DNA of 64,000 nucleotides, taken from contig NZ_AUIM01000004.1 in NCBI RefSeq assembly GCF_000423705.1, positions 124,001 through 188,000 on the forward strand. Direction: 5' to 3'. The notes under the pieces are model-generated. The model was not told the origin of the DNA, made no database searches, and was given only the letters and a program-made list of their open reading frames with translations. Of this stretch, positions 46,606-55,928 are shown one piece after another. The number at the start of each line of letters is the position of its first letter. Within the stretch, counting starts at the first letter, position 1. The DNA is from Stappia stellulata DSM 5886 (GTDB lineage: Bacteria > Pseudomonadota > Alphaproteobacteria > Rhizobiales > Stappiaceae). A program made the position numbers and the translations under genes.

Positions 46606-46911
46606 ATGCTTCTCATCCATTGTCCCTGGTGCGGCATCGAACGCCCGGAGATCGAGTTCCGCTGCGGCGGCGAGGCGCATATCGACCGCCCCGGTCAGCC
46701 GGGCGATCTCGACGATCGGCAATGGGCCGATTTTCTCTACATGCGCAGCAACCCGAAGGGCCTTCTGGCGGAGCGCTGGCGCCACGTCCACGGGTGCGGA
46801 CGCTTCTTCAACGCGGTGCGCCACACCGTGAGCGACAGCTTCGTCTGCGTCTACAAGACCGGCGAGCCTTGCCCGGACCTTGAGGCCCTGGCCCGGGAGG
46901 GCGCACAGTGA
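46606..46911 (+). CDS. soxD: Sarcosine oxidase subunit delta
   Basis: A 101-residue zinc-binding small subunit. CPWCG near the start and the later HVHGCGRFF provide the zinc ligands. The YMRSNPKGLLAERWRH segment is the delta signature. It lies 10 bases after soxB and its stop overlaps the soxA start by four bases. Confidence 0.96.
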   Translation: MLLIHCPWCGIERPEIEFRCGGEAHIDRPGQPGDLDDRQWADFLYMRSNPKGLLAERWRHVHGCGRFFNAVRHTVSDSFVCVYKTGEPCPDLEALAREGAQ

Positions 46912-49900
46912 CGCAACGAAACCGCACGCAGGAAGGCGGGCGCATCGACCGCGAGGCGCCCGTTTCCTTCACCTTCGACGGCAAGCGCTACCAGGGCTTT
47001 GCCGGCGACACGCTGGCCTCCGCGCTTCTGGCGAATGACGTCCATCTGGTCGGCCGCTCGTTCAAGTATCACCGGCCGCGCGGCATCGTCACCGCCGGCT
47101 CGGAAGAGCCGAATGCGCTTGTCGGCGTGGCGCGGAGCCAGGCCCGGCACTTGAGCGGCGAGGCGACGCCCAACCTGCGCGCCACGCAGGTCGAGATCCA
47201 CGACGGGCTGGCAGCCGAAAGCCAGAACCGCTGGCCGTCGCTGTCCTTCGACATCGGCGCGGTCAACGACAAGCTGTCGCCGCTCTTCGTCGCGGGCTTC
47301 TACTACAAGACCTTCATGTGGCCGAAGAGCTTCTGGAACAAGGTCTATGAGCCCTTCATCCGGTCCGCCGCCGGTCTCGGCAGGGCGCCGAAAAAGCCCG
47401 ACACGGACACTTACGCCAACACCTATGCCCATTGCGACGTGCTGGTCGCCGGCAGCGGACCGGCCGGCCTTGCCGCAGCCCTTGCGGCGGCACGCAGCGG
47501 TGCGCGCGTGATCCTCGCGGACGAACAGGCGGAATTCGGCGGCAGCCTGCTGCATGAGCGCGGCGCGGAAATCGACGGCAAGCCGGCATCGGACTGGCTT
47601 GCAGGCGCGCTCGCCGAACTTGGCGACAATCCGCGCGTCACGCTTTTGCCGCGCACCACGGTCTTCGGCTATTTCAACCACAACTTCCTCGCGCTCGCCG
47701 AGCGTGTCACCGACCACCTGGCCAAACCCGATCCTGAACGTCCGCGCGAGCGCATGTGGCAGGTGCGCGCCAAGCAGGTGGTGATCGCTTCCGGCGCCAT
47801 CGAGCGCCCGCTGGTCTTCCCGGAAAACGACCGCCCCGGCGTGATGATGGCCGAGGCCGGGCGGATCTACGCCAACCGCTACGGCGTGCTCCCCGGCAAG
47901 CGAATAGCCGTTGCGACCGCCTGCGACAGTGCGTGGCGCGCGGCTTTCGATATCGCGGAGGCCGGTGGCGCCATAGCGGTGATCGCCGATCTGCGCGCCG
48001 ATCCGCCGGCAGATCTTGTTGCGCGGGCGGCCGCGCTCGGCGTTCGCGTGGAACGCGGCTGCGCGGTCACCGGTGTCATCGGCAAGACGCGCGTCAAGCG
48101 CGTCCTCCTCGGCCGGATCTCGGACGCGGGCGTCCTGTCCGCCGGCGAGGTCGACGTCGACTGCCTGCTGATGTCGGGGGGCTGGACTCCGAACGTCAGC
48201 TTGCATTCGCAAGCGCGCGGCAAGCTCGACTGGCAGGCCGACAAGGGCGCCTTCCTCCCCGGCGATCCGGTCCAGGCGCAAGGCTCCGCCGGAAGTTGCC
48301 GGGGCGTCGACGGGCTTGCCGAGGTTCTCGCGGACGGTGCCCGGGCCGGTGTTGCGGCGGCAACCGCCGTCGGACATGAAGGCGACACGCCTGAATTCGC
48401 CGCAACCGGTGGCGAGGCCGGCGACGGCTGGTGGCTTGGCGCCGTGCCGCATGACCGCGACGCCGCGCGGGTGCGCGCCTTCGTCGATTTCCAGAACGAT
48501 GTGACCGCCAAGGACGTCAAGCTCGCGGTGCGCGAGGGCATGCAGTCCATCGAGCACATCAAGCGCTACACGACGACCGGCATGGCGACCGACCAGGGCC
48601 GTCTGTCGAACATGAACGCGCTGTCGATTGCCTCCGGCGCGCTTGGCAACGAGATCCCGCAGGTCGGGCTCACCACCTTTCGCCAGCCCTATACGCCGGT
48701 GACCTTCGGGACGCTGGCGACCACCTCGCGCGGCGATCTGTTCGATCCGGTGCGCAAGACGCCGATCCACGACTGGGCGGCGAAACAGGGCGCGGCCTTC
48801 GAGGACGTCGCGCTGTGGAAACGCGCCTGGTACTTTCCGAAGGGCGGCGAGGACATGCACGACGCGGTCGCGCGCGAGTGCCGCACGGTGCGCGAGAGCG
48901 TCGGCCTGTTCGACGCGACCACGCTCGGCAAGATCGAGATCGTCGGCCCGGATGCGGCCGAATTCCTCAACCGCATCTACACCAACCCCTGGACGAAACT
49001 CGGGGTGGGCAAGCTGCGCTATGGGCTGATGCTCAACGAGGCCGGTTTCATCATGGACGACGGCGTCGTCGGGCGGCTGGCGGAGGATCGCTTCCACGTC
49101 ACCACGACGACGGGCGGCGCACCGCGCGTGCTCGCCCACATGGAAGACTACCTCCAGACCGAATGGAGCGACCTCGACGTCTGGCTCACCTCGACGACCG
49201 AGCAATGGGCTGTGATCGCGGTGCAGGGGCCGAAGGCACGCGAGGCGATTGCCCCGCTTGTCGACGATATCGACCTGTCGGGCGATGCCTTCCCGCATAT
49301 GTCTGTGCGCGAGGGGCATGTGATGGGCGGTATACCCTGCCGTTTGTTCCGCATGAGCTTCACCGGCGAGGCGGGATACGAGATCAACGTGCCGCCGTCG
49401 CGCGCCCGTGCGATATGGGAGGCCGTCTGGGCGAATGTCGAGAAGCTCGGCGGCTGCGCCTATGGCACGGAAACCATGCATGTCCTGCGCGCCGAAAAGG
49501 GCTACATCATCGTCGGACAGGAGACCGACGGCACGGTGACGCCGGACGATGTCGGCATGACCTGGGCCATTGGCAAGAAGAAGCCGGATTTCGTCGGAAA
49601 ACGCTCGCTTGCCCGGCCCGATCTCGTCGCCGAGGGGCGCAAGCAGATGGTCGGCCTCTTGACGAAGGACGGCAAGACGCTGCTTGAGGAGGGCGCGCAA
49701 GTGACCGTGGAACGGTCTCCCGCGCGCGGCACTTCCGCGCTTGGTCATGTCACCTCGTCCTATCGGTCGCCCGCCGCAGGGCGCCCTATCGCGCTTGCCA
49801 TGATCGCGGGCGGACGGGCCCGCATCGGCGAGACCCTGCATGTGCCGATGCCCGACGGCGGGATCGCCGTCGAGGTCGTCCGGCCCGTTTTCGTCGATCC

Positions 49901-49925
49901 GGAAGGAACCCGGCTCAATGTCTGA
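46908..49925 (+). CDS. soxA: Sarcosine oxidase subunit alpha
   Basis: A 1005-residue subunit. The N-terminal ferredoxin-like 2Fe-2S-type fold (FTFDGKRYQGFAGDTLASAL, GRSFKYHRPRGI) is followed by an NAD/FAD-binding domain with VLVAGSGPAGLAAALAAARS. The C-terminal half is an aminomethyltransferase-like tetrahydrofolate domain (ARECRTVRESVGLFDATTLG, EAGYEINVP). It channels formaldehyde from sarcosine to THF. It starts with GTG in an overlap with soxD. Confidence 0.97.
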   Translation: MTQRNRTQEGGRIDREAPVSFTFDGKRYQGFAGDTLASALLANDVHLVGRSFKYHRPRGIVTAGSEEPNALVGVARSQARHLSGEATPNLRATQVEIHDGLAAESQNRWPSLSFDIGAVNDKLSPLFVAGFYYKTFMWPKSFWNKVYEPFIRSAAGLGRAPKKPDTDTYANTYAHCDVLVAGSGPAGLAAALAAARSGARVILADEQAEFGGSLLHERGAEIDGKPASDWLAGALAELGDNPRVTLLPRTTVFGYFNHNFLALAERVTDHLAKPDPERPRERMWQVRAKQVVIASGAIERPLVFPENDRPGVMMAEAGRIYANRYGVLPGKRIAVATACDSAWRAAFDIAEAGGAIAVIADLRADPPADLVARAAALGVRVERGCAVTGVIGKTRVKRVLLGRISDAGVLSAGEVDVDCLLMSGGWTPNVSLHSQARGKLDWQADKGAFLPGDPVQAQGSAGSCRGVDGLAEVLADGARAGVAAATAVGHEGDTPEFAATGGEAGDGWWLGAVPHDRDAARVRAFVDFQNDVTAKDVKLAVREGMQSIEHIKRYTTTGMATDQGRLSNMNALSIASGALGNEIPQVGLTTFRQPYTPVTFGTLATTSRGDLFDPVRKTPIHDWAAKQGAAFEDVALWKRAWYFPKGGEDMHDAVARECRTVRESVGLFDATTLGKIEIVGPDAAEFLNRIYTNPWTKLGVGKLRYGLMLNEAGFIMDDGVVGRLAEDRFHVTTTTGGAPRVLAHMEDYLQTEWSDLDVWLTSTTEQWAVIAVQGPKAREAIAPLVDDIDLSGDAFPHMSVREGHVMGGIPCRLFRMSFTGEAGYEINVPPSRARAIWEAVWANVEKLGGCAYGTETMHVLRAEKGYIIVGQETDGTVTPDDVGMTWAIGKKKPDFVGKRSLARPDLVAEGRKQMVGLLTKDGKTLLEEGAQVTVERSPARGTSALGHVTSSYRSPAAGRPIALAMIAGGRARIGETLHVPMPDGGIAVEVVRPVFVDPEGTRLNV

Positions 49926-50508
49926 TCTCGCCCTTTATTCGCCCGCCGCCGCCGACGGCGCGAGCGTTCTCAAGCGCTCCGACGTTTCGGTCACTCGTGC
50001 GGCACCGCTTGCCCGGCTTGCCTTTCGCGGCGATGCAACGGCGGCCGGCAAGGCGGGTGCGGCCTTCGGCGCCTCGCTGCCGATGACCCCGCTCGCCGCC
50101 AACCCGGTTGGCAAGCGCGCCGCCCTGTGGCTCGGCCCGGACGAATGGCTGCTGCTCGCGGCACCTGAAACGGAAACGCAAGACGTGCCCTGGAGCCTCG
50201 CCAGGAGCCTTTTCGACGAGGTCGAGACAGCCCTGGCGACGATCCCGCATGCGCTGGTCGACGTGTCGGAGCGCAACGTCGCGCTGATCGTCAGCGGCCC
50301 CGGCGCCGCCCGCTTGCTCAACACGCAGGTGTTTCTGGATCTCGACGAGAGCGTTTTTCCCGTCGGGCAGGTGACGCGCACGCTGTTCACCAAGGCGGAG
50401 ATCACGCTCTGGCGTACCGCGCCCGACACCTTCGTCCTGGAGTGCTGGAACAGTTTCGCGCCCTACATCGAGGGGTTGCTGGCAACGGCACCGGAAGACG
50501 CGACGTAA
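49918..50508 (+). CDS. soxG: Sarcosine oxidase subunit gamma
   Basis: A 196-residue subunit with the GcvT-like fold but no catalytic role of its own. WLGPDEWLLLAAPET near residue 75 and VDVSERNVALIVSGPGAARLLN are the family blocks, with CWNSFAPYIEGLL at the end. It overlaps soxA by eight bases and closes the soxBDAG operon. Confidence 0.95.
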   Translation: MSDLALYSPAAADGASVLKRSDVSVTRAAPLARLAFRGDATAAGKAGAAFGASLPMTPLAANPVGKRAALWLGPDEWLLLAAPETETQDVPWSLARSLFDEVETALATIPHALVDVSERNVALIVSGPGAARLLNTQVFLDLDESVFPVGQVTRTLFTKAEITLWRTAPDTFVLECWNSFAPYIEGLLATAPEDAT

Positions 50509-50807
50509 GGGACACCGCGAGACCGGTCGACACCTACATGTTGATTTGAAAGCATAATCATTTGGATACGACATCGGGAAATTCCGCTCAATCAGCGGTT
50601 TAGATGATTGCAATACCAAAATTCCTGATAAAGACTTTGGCACGGTAAAACAGCGTGCATATCGCGCGACCGTACATTCATTGCCGCATGACCACGGCTT
50701 CACGGTGGTCTGCGGTCGCGGGGCCGGCACGGCCGGCCGCCCGTCGCATGCCGATTTCCGGAACCTCCGGTAAGGCCAAAGCGATGACGTACAAGGATAG
50801 TCTTTTT
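50509..50807. other. Intergenic region with an AT-richer patch before the carbonic anhydrase
   Basis: About 300 bases without a gene. Positions 50530-50680 are clearly less GC-rich than the surroundings and probably hold the promoter of the carbonic anhydrase. A 6-base stem (GACCAC/GTGGTC) lies near 50690-50710. Confidence 0.5.
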
Positions 50808-51533
50808 ATGTGCAACGATCATTCGTCCGACATGACGCGCCGTGGCCTGCTCGGTTTCGGTGCGGCCGCCGCCTCGACCGCTTTCGCCGGTGGCTTTGCC
50901 CTCCCTGGTCAAGCCTTCGCGGACGAAGCACCGGCCGCGCCCAATGATATCGATCCCGACAAGGCGCTCACACGTCTTCTGGATGGCAATGCGCGCTATG
51001 TCGCCAATACCTCGACGAACACGGATTTCTCGGCAGGGCGGCTCGCGCGCGCCGGGGTTCAGTATCCGTTCGCAGGTCTGCTGTCCTGCGCCGATTCCCG
51101 CGTGGCACCGGAACTCGTCTTTGATCAGGGTCCGGGTGATCTTTTCGTTCTGCGGGTTGCCGGAAACTTCGTCGACATGAACGGGCTGGCGAGCATCGAG
51201 TTCGGCGTGGCGGTCCTCGGCATTCCGCTTCTTGTCGTGCTTGGACACACCAATTGCGGCGCCATTTCCGCCACGATCGATGTCATCGAGAACGGCACGG
51301 AGCTGCCGGGCCATCTGCCCGATCTTGTTGGCGCTCTCAAGCCCGGCGTGGAACGGGCGCTTGCGGAGAAGCCGGCCAATCCGCTGGAGGCATCCACCCG
51401 CGAAAACGTGCTCTACAACGTCGAAAAGCTGAAGGCTGCGACGCCCATCGTCTCCGAAGCGGTCGCCGAGGGGCGGGTGAAGGTTGTCGGCGCTGTCTAC
51501 GACATTGCGACCGGCAAGGTTGAATTTCTCTGA
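50808..51533 (+). CDS. Exported beta-class carbonic anhydrase
   Basis: A 241-residue zinc enzyme that interconverts CO2 and bicarbonate. The N-terminus is a Tat signal: MTRRGLLGFG followed by an Ala-rich core and a FADEAP cleavage region, so it should act in the periplasm. The catalytic Cys-Asp-Arg is in LLSCADSRVAPE, and the His and second Cys are in VLGHTNCGAISA. An ATG at 50784 is in frame too; 50808 was chosen for AAGGA ten bases upstream. Confidence 0.93.
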   Translation: MCNDHSSDMTRRGLLGFGAAAASTAFAGGFALPGQAFADEAPAAPNDIDPDKALTRLLDGNARYVANTSTNTDFSAGRLARAGVQYPFAGLLSCADSRVAPELVFDQGPGDLFVLRVAGNFVDMNGLASIEFGVAVLGIPLLVVLGHTNCGAISATIDVIENGTELPGHLPDLVGALKPGVERALAEKPANPLEASTRENVLYNVEKLKAATPIVSEAVAEGRVKVVGAVYDIATGKVEFL

Positions 51534-51541
51534 TTTGATTT

Positions 51542-51568
51542 CGGCGGCGCGCGACCTGCGCGCCGCCG
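51542..51568. terminator. Strong hairpin in the convergent gap after the carbonic anhydrase
   Basis: CGGCGGCGCGC and GCGCGCCGCCG, a perfect 11-base stem around loop GACCT. There is no clean T-run, so it may need Rho or work as a plain hairpin. It separates two convergent genes. Confidence 0.5.
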
Positions 51569-51581
51569 ACGATCCGTCTCT

Positions 51582-53624
51582 TCAGGCAAAACCGCGCTTT
51601 TTGAGCAGGGCGCTTGTGTTCGGCAGCGCGCCGCGAAAAGCGATGTAGGCGTCCTTCGGGTCCTGGCGTCCCCCGGTGGAATAGATGTGCGCCAAAAGCC
51701 GTGCGGCCGTCCCTGGATCGAATATGTCTCCCGCTTCCTCGAAGGCGGTGAAGGCGTCGGCGTCCATCACTTCCGACCACATGTAGCTGTAGTATCCCGA
51801 TGCGTAGTTTTCGCCCGAAAACACATGGGCGAAATGCGTCGGCCGATGCCGCATGGCGATCTGCGCAGGCATGTCGAGCCGGGTCAGCGTTCCGCTTTCC
51901 AGCGCTGTTACATCGGTCATTTCAGCAGGTGCCGTATGCGCGTCGAGATCGAACAGCGCCGAGGCGAGATACTCCACTGTCTCGAAGCCCGAATTGAAGG
52001 TCCGCGCGGCCAGAACGCGCTCAAGCAGATCGTCGGGCATCGGCTCTCCCGTCTCCACATGCACCGCGAAGCGCTGCAGGATCTCGGGCTGATCGAGCCA
52101 ATGCTCGTAGAGTTGCGACGGCAGCTCAACGAAATCGCGCGACACCGACGTTCCCGACAGGACCGGATGGGTGACGTTCGACAGCAGACCGTGCAGCGCA
52201 TGACCGAATTCGTGGAACAGCGTGTGCGCGTCGTCGAAGGTCAGAAGGGTTTGCTGACCCTTCGGCGCCTTGGCAAAATTCATCACGTTGACGATGATCG
52301 GGAGAATGTCGCCGGCGAGTTTCTGCTGCTTGCGGAATGCACTCATCCACGCACCAGAGCGCTTCGGGGCGCGGGCGAAGTAATCGCCGAGAAAGAGCCC
52401 GATGTCCTTGCCGTCTCGGTCGCGAACCGAAAAGGCGCGGACGTCCGGATGATAAAGATCCAGTCCCCTTTGCTCCTCGAAGGTCAGTCCGAACAGGCGG
52501 GTCGCCGTGTCGAACGCGGCCTCGATCATGGAGTCGAGCTGGAGGTACGGCTTCAGGTCCGCTTCGTCGATGGCATGGTCACGCTGGCGCGCGCGCTCCG
52601 CATAGAACCGCCAGTCCCAGGGCGCGATCTCGATGTTGTCGCCATCCTGAGCGGCGAGTTCCTGGAGGGTCTGCGCCTCGTCGCGGGCCTTGGTGAGCGC
52701 ATGCGTCCACATGCTTTCCAGCAGGTCGCGCACCGCTTCCGGGGTCTTGGCCATGCTGTCGTCGAGTTTGTAGTCGGCAAAATTCTCGTGTCCGAGCAGT
52801 TGCGCGCGCTCGCGCCGCAGGGCCAGGGTTCGCGCGATAATCTCGCGGTTGTCGGTGTCACCGCCGTTTTCGCCCCTGGCGCTCCAGGCCTTGAACGCGT
52901 GCTCGCGCAGGTCGCGCCGGGTGGAGAATTGCAGGAACGGTTCGATCAGTGAGCGCGACAGCGTAATGACGTGGCGGCCCGAAAGCCCGCGCTCTTCGGC
53001 CGCCTCCGCTGCGGCCTCCCGCAGGAAGGACGGCAAGCCGGCGAGGTCTTCCTCGCCCTCCAGCACGAGGTGATAGGCGGCCTCGTCGGCCAGGATATTC
53101 TGCGAAAATCGCGTGCCGAGGACAGCCAGTTCCTGCGTGATGACGCTCATGCGCGCGCGGTCATCCGCGTCCAGCCCCGCCCCGGCGCGCTGAAACATTG
53201 CGTAATAGCGCTCCAGCACGCGCGCCTGTTCCATGTCGAGATCCAGCCGGTCGCGCGTCTCCCAGAGACGCTCGATACGCGCGAACAGCGCCTGGTTGAG
53301 GAGCGTCTCGCTCGCGTGCCGGGCGAGCTTCGGTGCGAGCTCCCGCTCGATTGCCTGCAGGTCCGGCGAGGTGTTGGCGCTTGTCAGGTTGAAGAAGGTC
53401 GACGCGACCCGCGTCAGCCGTTCGCCGGAAAGCTCCAGAGCCGCGACGGTGTTGTCGAAGGTGGCCGGTGTTTCCGCATTTGCGATTGCCTCGATCTCGG
53501 CACGCGCCTCTGCGAGCGCCGTCTCGAAGGCGGGCAGGTAATGCGCGGGTTCGAGACGCGAAAACGGTGGCAGTCCGTAGGGACCGGTCCAGGGGGTGAG
53601 AAGCGGGTTTTGCGGATCGCGCAT
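51582..53624 (-). CDS. M3 family oligopeptidase (Dcp/OpdA-like)
   Basis: A 680-residue thimet-oligopeptidase-family metallopeptidase. The active site is FHEFGHALHGLLS, with the third ligand Glu about 28 residues later in the SRDFVELPSQ region, and a GENYASGYYSYMWSEVMDAD block near the C-terminus. It has no signal peptide, so it is a cytoplasmic peptidase degrading short peptides. The ATG at 53624 begins MRDPQNPLL; AAGGAAG lies upstream. Confidence 0.95.
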   Translation of the reverse strand: MRDPQNPLLTPWTGPYGLPPFSRLEPAHYLPAFETALAEARAEIEAIANAETPATFDNTVAALELSGERLTRVASTFFNLTSANTSPDLQAIERELAPKLARHASETLLNQALFARIERLWETRDRLDLDMEQARVLERYYAMFQRAGAGLDADDRARMSVITQELAVLGTRFSQNILADEAAYHLVLEGEEDLAGLPSFLREAAAEAAEERGLSGRHVITLSRSLIEPFLQFSTRRDLREHAFKAWSARGENGGDTDNREIIARTLALRRERAQLLGHENFADYKLDDSMAKTPEAVRDLLESMWTHALTKARDEAQTLQELAAQDGDNIEIAPWDWRFYAERARQRDHAIDEADLKPYLQLDSMIEAAFDTATRLFGLTFEEQRGLDLYHPDVRAFSVRDRDGKDIGLFLGDYFARAPKRSGAWMSAFRKQQKLAGDILPIIVNVMNFAKAPKGQQTLLTFDDAHTLFHEFGHALHGLLSNVTHPVLSGTSVSRDFVELPSQLYEHWLDQPEILQRFAVHVETGEPMPDDLLERVLAARTFNSGFETVEYLASALFDLDAHTAPAEMTDVTALESGTLTRLDMPAQIAMRHRPTHFAHVFSGENYASGYYSYMWSEVMDADAFTAFEEAGDIFDPGTAARLLAHIYSTGGRQDPKDAYIAFRGALPNTSALLKKRGFA

Positions 53625-53710
53625 GGATCTTCCTTGGAACGATGAGACACGGGCAGTGGAGGGCGCCCGCAAGGCAAGTCAAAGGGATATGGGTCGCACG
53701 GCAGGGTTTG

Positions 53711-54643
53711 TCAGCCCTTGGCCGCCATGACCGCAAACGAAACGGTGACCACGCCAAGCGCCGTGGAGAGGAGGATCGCCGTCGAAAGCCTCTGGACCAG
53801 AACGCCGTATTGCTCGGCGATCACAAAGACATTGCCGGCGATCGGCATCGCCGCAATCACCATGAAGAGACCCGTTTGCAGGGCATCCAGTCCAAAGAAT
53901 TGGGCAAGCGCATAGATCAGCGCCGGGTGGACGAGAAGCTTGAGTGCAACCAGAATTGCGATGGCCCGGCCGTCCCCCCCGACATGTCGTTCCGCCAGCG
54001 AAACGCCAAGGGAAAACAATGCAGTGGCGCCGGCGGCATTGCCGAGGAACACGAAGAACCGGTCGACCGGAGCTGCCAGCGTCAGGCCGGAGAGCGACAA
54101 TGCGCCGCCGGCGGCCATCGCCAGGATGAAGGGATTGACGAGCACGCCGCGCGCGACGCCGGCCAGCATTCGGGTCGTGCCACCGCTCTTGCCGCTGCTC
54201 CATTCCAGCAGGCCGATGGACAGCGGGATCAGCACCGTGAGATCGATGATCAGCGCGATCGCGATCGGCGGCGCTGCGATGTCGCCGAAGGCCGCCAGCA
54301 TCAAGGGCAGCGCCAGAAAGCCGATGTTTCCAACGGAGGCCGCCTGGCCCGCCAGCGCCATTTCGGCCAGCGGCGCGGCAAAGGCGACCCGCATCACCGC
54401 CATCGCCAGCGCGAAGGCAAGGAATCCGGCCAGTCCCCAGACGATGATGGCAGGGCCGTCGAAGGCGGAGGAGATGTCCTGACGTCCCAGCGCCCGGATG
54501 ATCAGCGCCGGCATCGCGAAATAGAAGACGAAGACATTGAGACTGCGCACCGCGCCGTCCGGCATCCAGCCCTTTCGTGCGGCAAAGAACCCGAGCGCGA
54601 CCACGGCAAAGAACGGGCCGGTGAGGGAAAGCGTCAGGAGCAT
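53711..54643 (-). CDS. AEC family transporter
   Basis: A 310-residue auxin-efflux-carrier-type permease with about ten membrane helices. The N-terminal half begins FFAVVALGFFAARKG, and the ASVGNIGFLALPLMLAAFG segment is the crossover region with its conserved Asn. The C-terminal half has AAMPIAGNVFVIAEQYG. The substrate is unknown; bacterial members move malate, malonate or related acids. It is divergent from the flagellar-rod-like gene. Confidence 0.92.
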   Translation of the reverse strand: MLLTLSLTGPFFAVVALGFFAARKGWMPDGAVRSLNVFVFYFAMPALIIRALGRQDISSAFDGPAIIVWGLAGFLAFALAMAVMRVAFAAPLAEMALAGQAASVGNIGFLALPLMLAAFGDIAAPPIAIALIIDLTVLIPLSIGLLEWSSGKSGGTTRMLAGVARGVLVNPFILAMAAGGALSLSGLTLAAPVDRFFVFLGNAAGATALFSLGVSLAERHVGGDGRAIAILVALKLLVHPALIYALAQFFGLDALQTGLFMVIAAMPIAGNVFVIAEQYGVLVQRLSTAILLSTALGVVTVSFAVMAAKG

Positions 54644-54759
54644 GCGTGTCGGATCCGGTTTTCGTGGCCCGTGCGCGCGGGAAAGGGAACGGGCGATTCG
54701 TAGACTTCGACGAACAATGGAAAACCAGCGTTAACACATTCGACCCTAGACTGACCGTC

Positions 54760-55095
54760 ATGTCGGCACTCATGACGTCAATCGCGGGCCTCAAGGGCGC
54801 GCAGGACCGTTTCGAAACCTCCGCGCGCCGCATCGTCGCGGCCGGGGCGGAGGCCGGAAATCGTCTGGCGCAAACAGCGCAGGGCTCCTCCGGGGCGGGC
54901 GTCCAGGCCACCGATGGCCCGGAGCCGGTACGCGGCGCCCGCGCCATCGGTTTTTCGCCGGACATGGCCGGCGCTATGGTCGACATGATGCAGGCGGAAA
55001 ACGCCTTCAGTGCGAATGCGGCGGTTGCGGGCCGGATCTCCGACATGCAGAAAGCCTATCTCGACGTGCTTGGCAGCACCCGCAAGGAACGGTGA
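54760..55095 (+). CDS. Minimal flagellar rod/hook-like protein (111 aa)
   Basis: It carries both terminal motifs of axial flagellar proteins and almost nothing in between. The start MSALMTSIAGLKGAQDRFET resembles the N-terminal helix of FlgB/FlgC/FlgE. The end, DMAGAMVDMMQAENAFSANA followed by DMQKAYLDVL, resembles their C-terminal helix. The usual Ala-Asn-x-x-Thr signature and the D1 domain are missing. No other flagellar gene is in the window. An ATG at 54646 is in frame but would overlap the divergent promoter region. A GTTAAC site lies 30 bases upstream of the start. Confidence 0.75.
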   Translation: MSALMTSIAGLKGAQDRFETSARRIVAAGAEAGNRLAQTAQGSSGAGVQATDGPEPVRGARAIGFSPDMAGAMVDMMQAENAFSANAAVAGRISDMQKAYLDVLGSTRKER

Positions 55096-55102
55096 GGCGG
55101 TC

Positions 55103-55711
55103 TCAGGGCGCGAGCCAGCATCCCGTCCAGTCGCCTGCGCCCCGTTCGAAGCGCGCCCGAGCGTGGCCTCTGGCCGCGAGATAGAGCCACTCCATTTTCA
55201 TTACCTCGGCCATCAGCACGGCAAAATTCGCCCGTCCCTCGTCCAGGCGCTCCGGAGCGTAGACAGCGGCACCGGGCGCGGGGATTTCGGTGCCGGGACC
55301 GGTCTCGATCTGGTAACAGGCACGGCTCATCGCGCGTGTCTCCGACCAGGCGCGCTCGGCCGTTTCGCCATCGCCGAGAACGGTCATCCTGCAGGTCAAT
55401 CTGAGCTGAATTTTGCAATTCGAATCGTAGATTTCGCAAAATCCGTTCGGATTCTGCGAAACCTGATCGACTTTCCCGCTTCGAATGTCCGTGTGGAACC
55501 GCAGCGTCAAGGGCGATGTCTCCACGCCCCTGAGAACCATTGTGCGGACATCCGGTGCGCCCTGAGGGGTGACCGTTGCAAGCGCCGGTGTGTGAAACGC
55601 TGAACGCCGGTTGCGCACGCCATCGCTGAGCCGCTTGAAGATCTCTTCAAGGGTCAGATCCAGATCGTCGTAAAAGGCGGGAAACGGCGGTTTTTCGGCG
55701 GAAATCGGCAT
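55103..55711 (-). CDS. Pyridoxamine 5'-phosphate oxidase-fold protein
   Basis: A 202-residue FMN-binding split-barrel protein. The alphaproteobacterial pattern is clear: FYDDLDLTLEEIFKRLSDG, HTPALATVTPQGAPDVRTMV and LRFHTDIRSGKVDQVSQNP, with the C-terminal EWLYLAARGHARARF in the position of the PNPOx dimerisation region. It differs from genuine PdxH, so the substrate is uncertain. It converges with the rod-like gene (7 bases between stops). Confidence 0.88.
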   Translation of the reverse strand: MPISAEKPPFPAFYDDLDLTLEEIFKRLSDGVRNRRSAFHTPALATVTPQGAPDVRTMVLRGVETSPLTLRFHTDIRSGKVDQVSQNPNGFCEIYDSNCKIQLRLTCRMTVLGDGETAERAWSETRAMSRACYQIETGPGTEIPAPGAAVYAPERLDEGRANFAVLMAEVMKMEWLYLAARGHARARFERGAGDWTGCWLAP

Positions 55712-55810
55712 GCGGGATCTCAGGACTGCAAATGACGAAGAGCGCGGCTGCGACCTTTGAGTCATGCGGCAGATCGGGAGAGACGGCAAGATGTTGGGGA
55801 GACGGCTTAA

Positions 55811-55928
55811 AAAACGAACGCCCACCGGAGGGAGGAGGACCGGTGGGCGTCGTTTTCTAATGTGACCGGCATCGGGAGGAGAAATGCCGGTCGGGTCGGA
55901 CCCGAGGCGCTGGGAGGAGGTGCGCCCG
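55811..55928 (-). ncRNA. Three-hairpin anti-Shine-Dalgarno sRNA cluster, unit 2 (CcsR/cuckoo-like)
   Basis: In minus-strand order: hairpin C (55906-55926, stem GGCGC, with partial extension), hairpin B (55864-55892, stem GACCGGCAT) and hairpin A (55811-55856, stem ACGCCCACCGG extended by AAAACG across a bulge). All three loops are 11 bases and on the minus strand contain CTCCTCCC. Hairpin A is followed by a T-run on the minus strand, so it should also act as terminator. This motif is complementary to Shine-Dalgarno sequences. The order DUF1127 gene then CTCCTCCC hairpins is that of the ccaF1-CcsR loci (cuckoo RNAs) of Rhodobacter. Ends are approximate. Confidence 0.72.

Noticed and set aside
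46851-49841. Very long open frame opposite soxA (also 1646-3760 opposite hppA and 56801-60484 opposite uvrA)
   Set aside because: High GC makes stop codons rare on the antisense strand. These frames have Arg/His/Asp-rich, domain-free composition, while the opposite strand encodes full known proteins.
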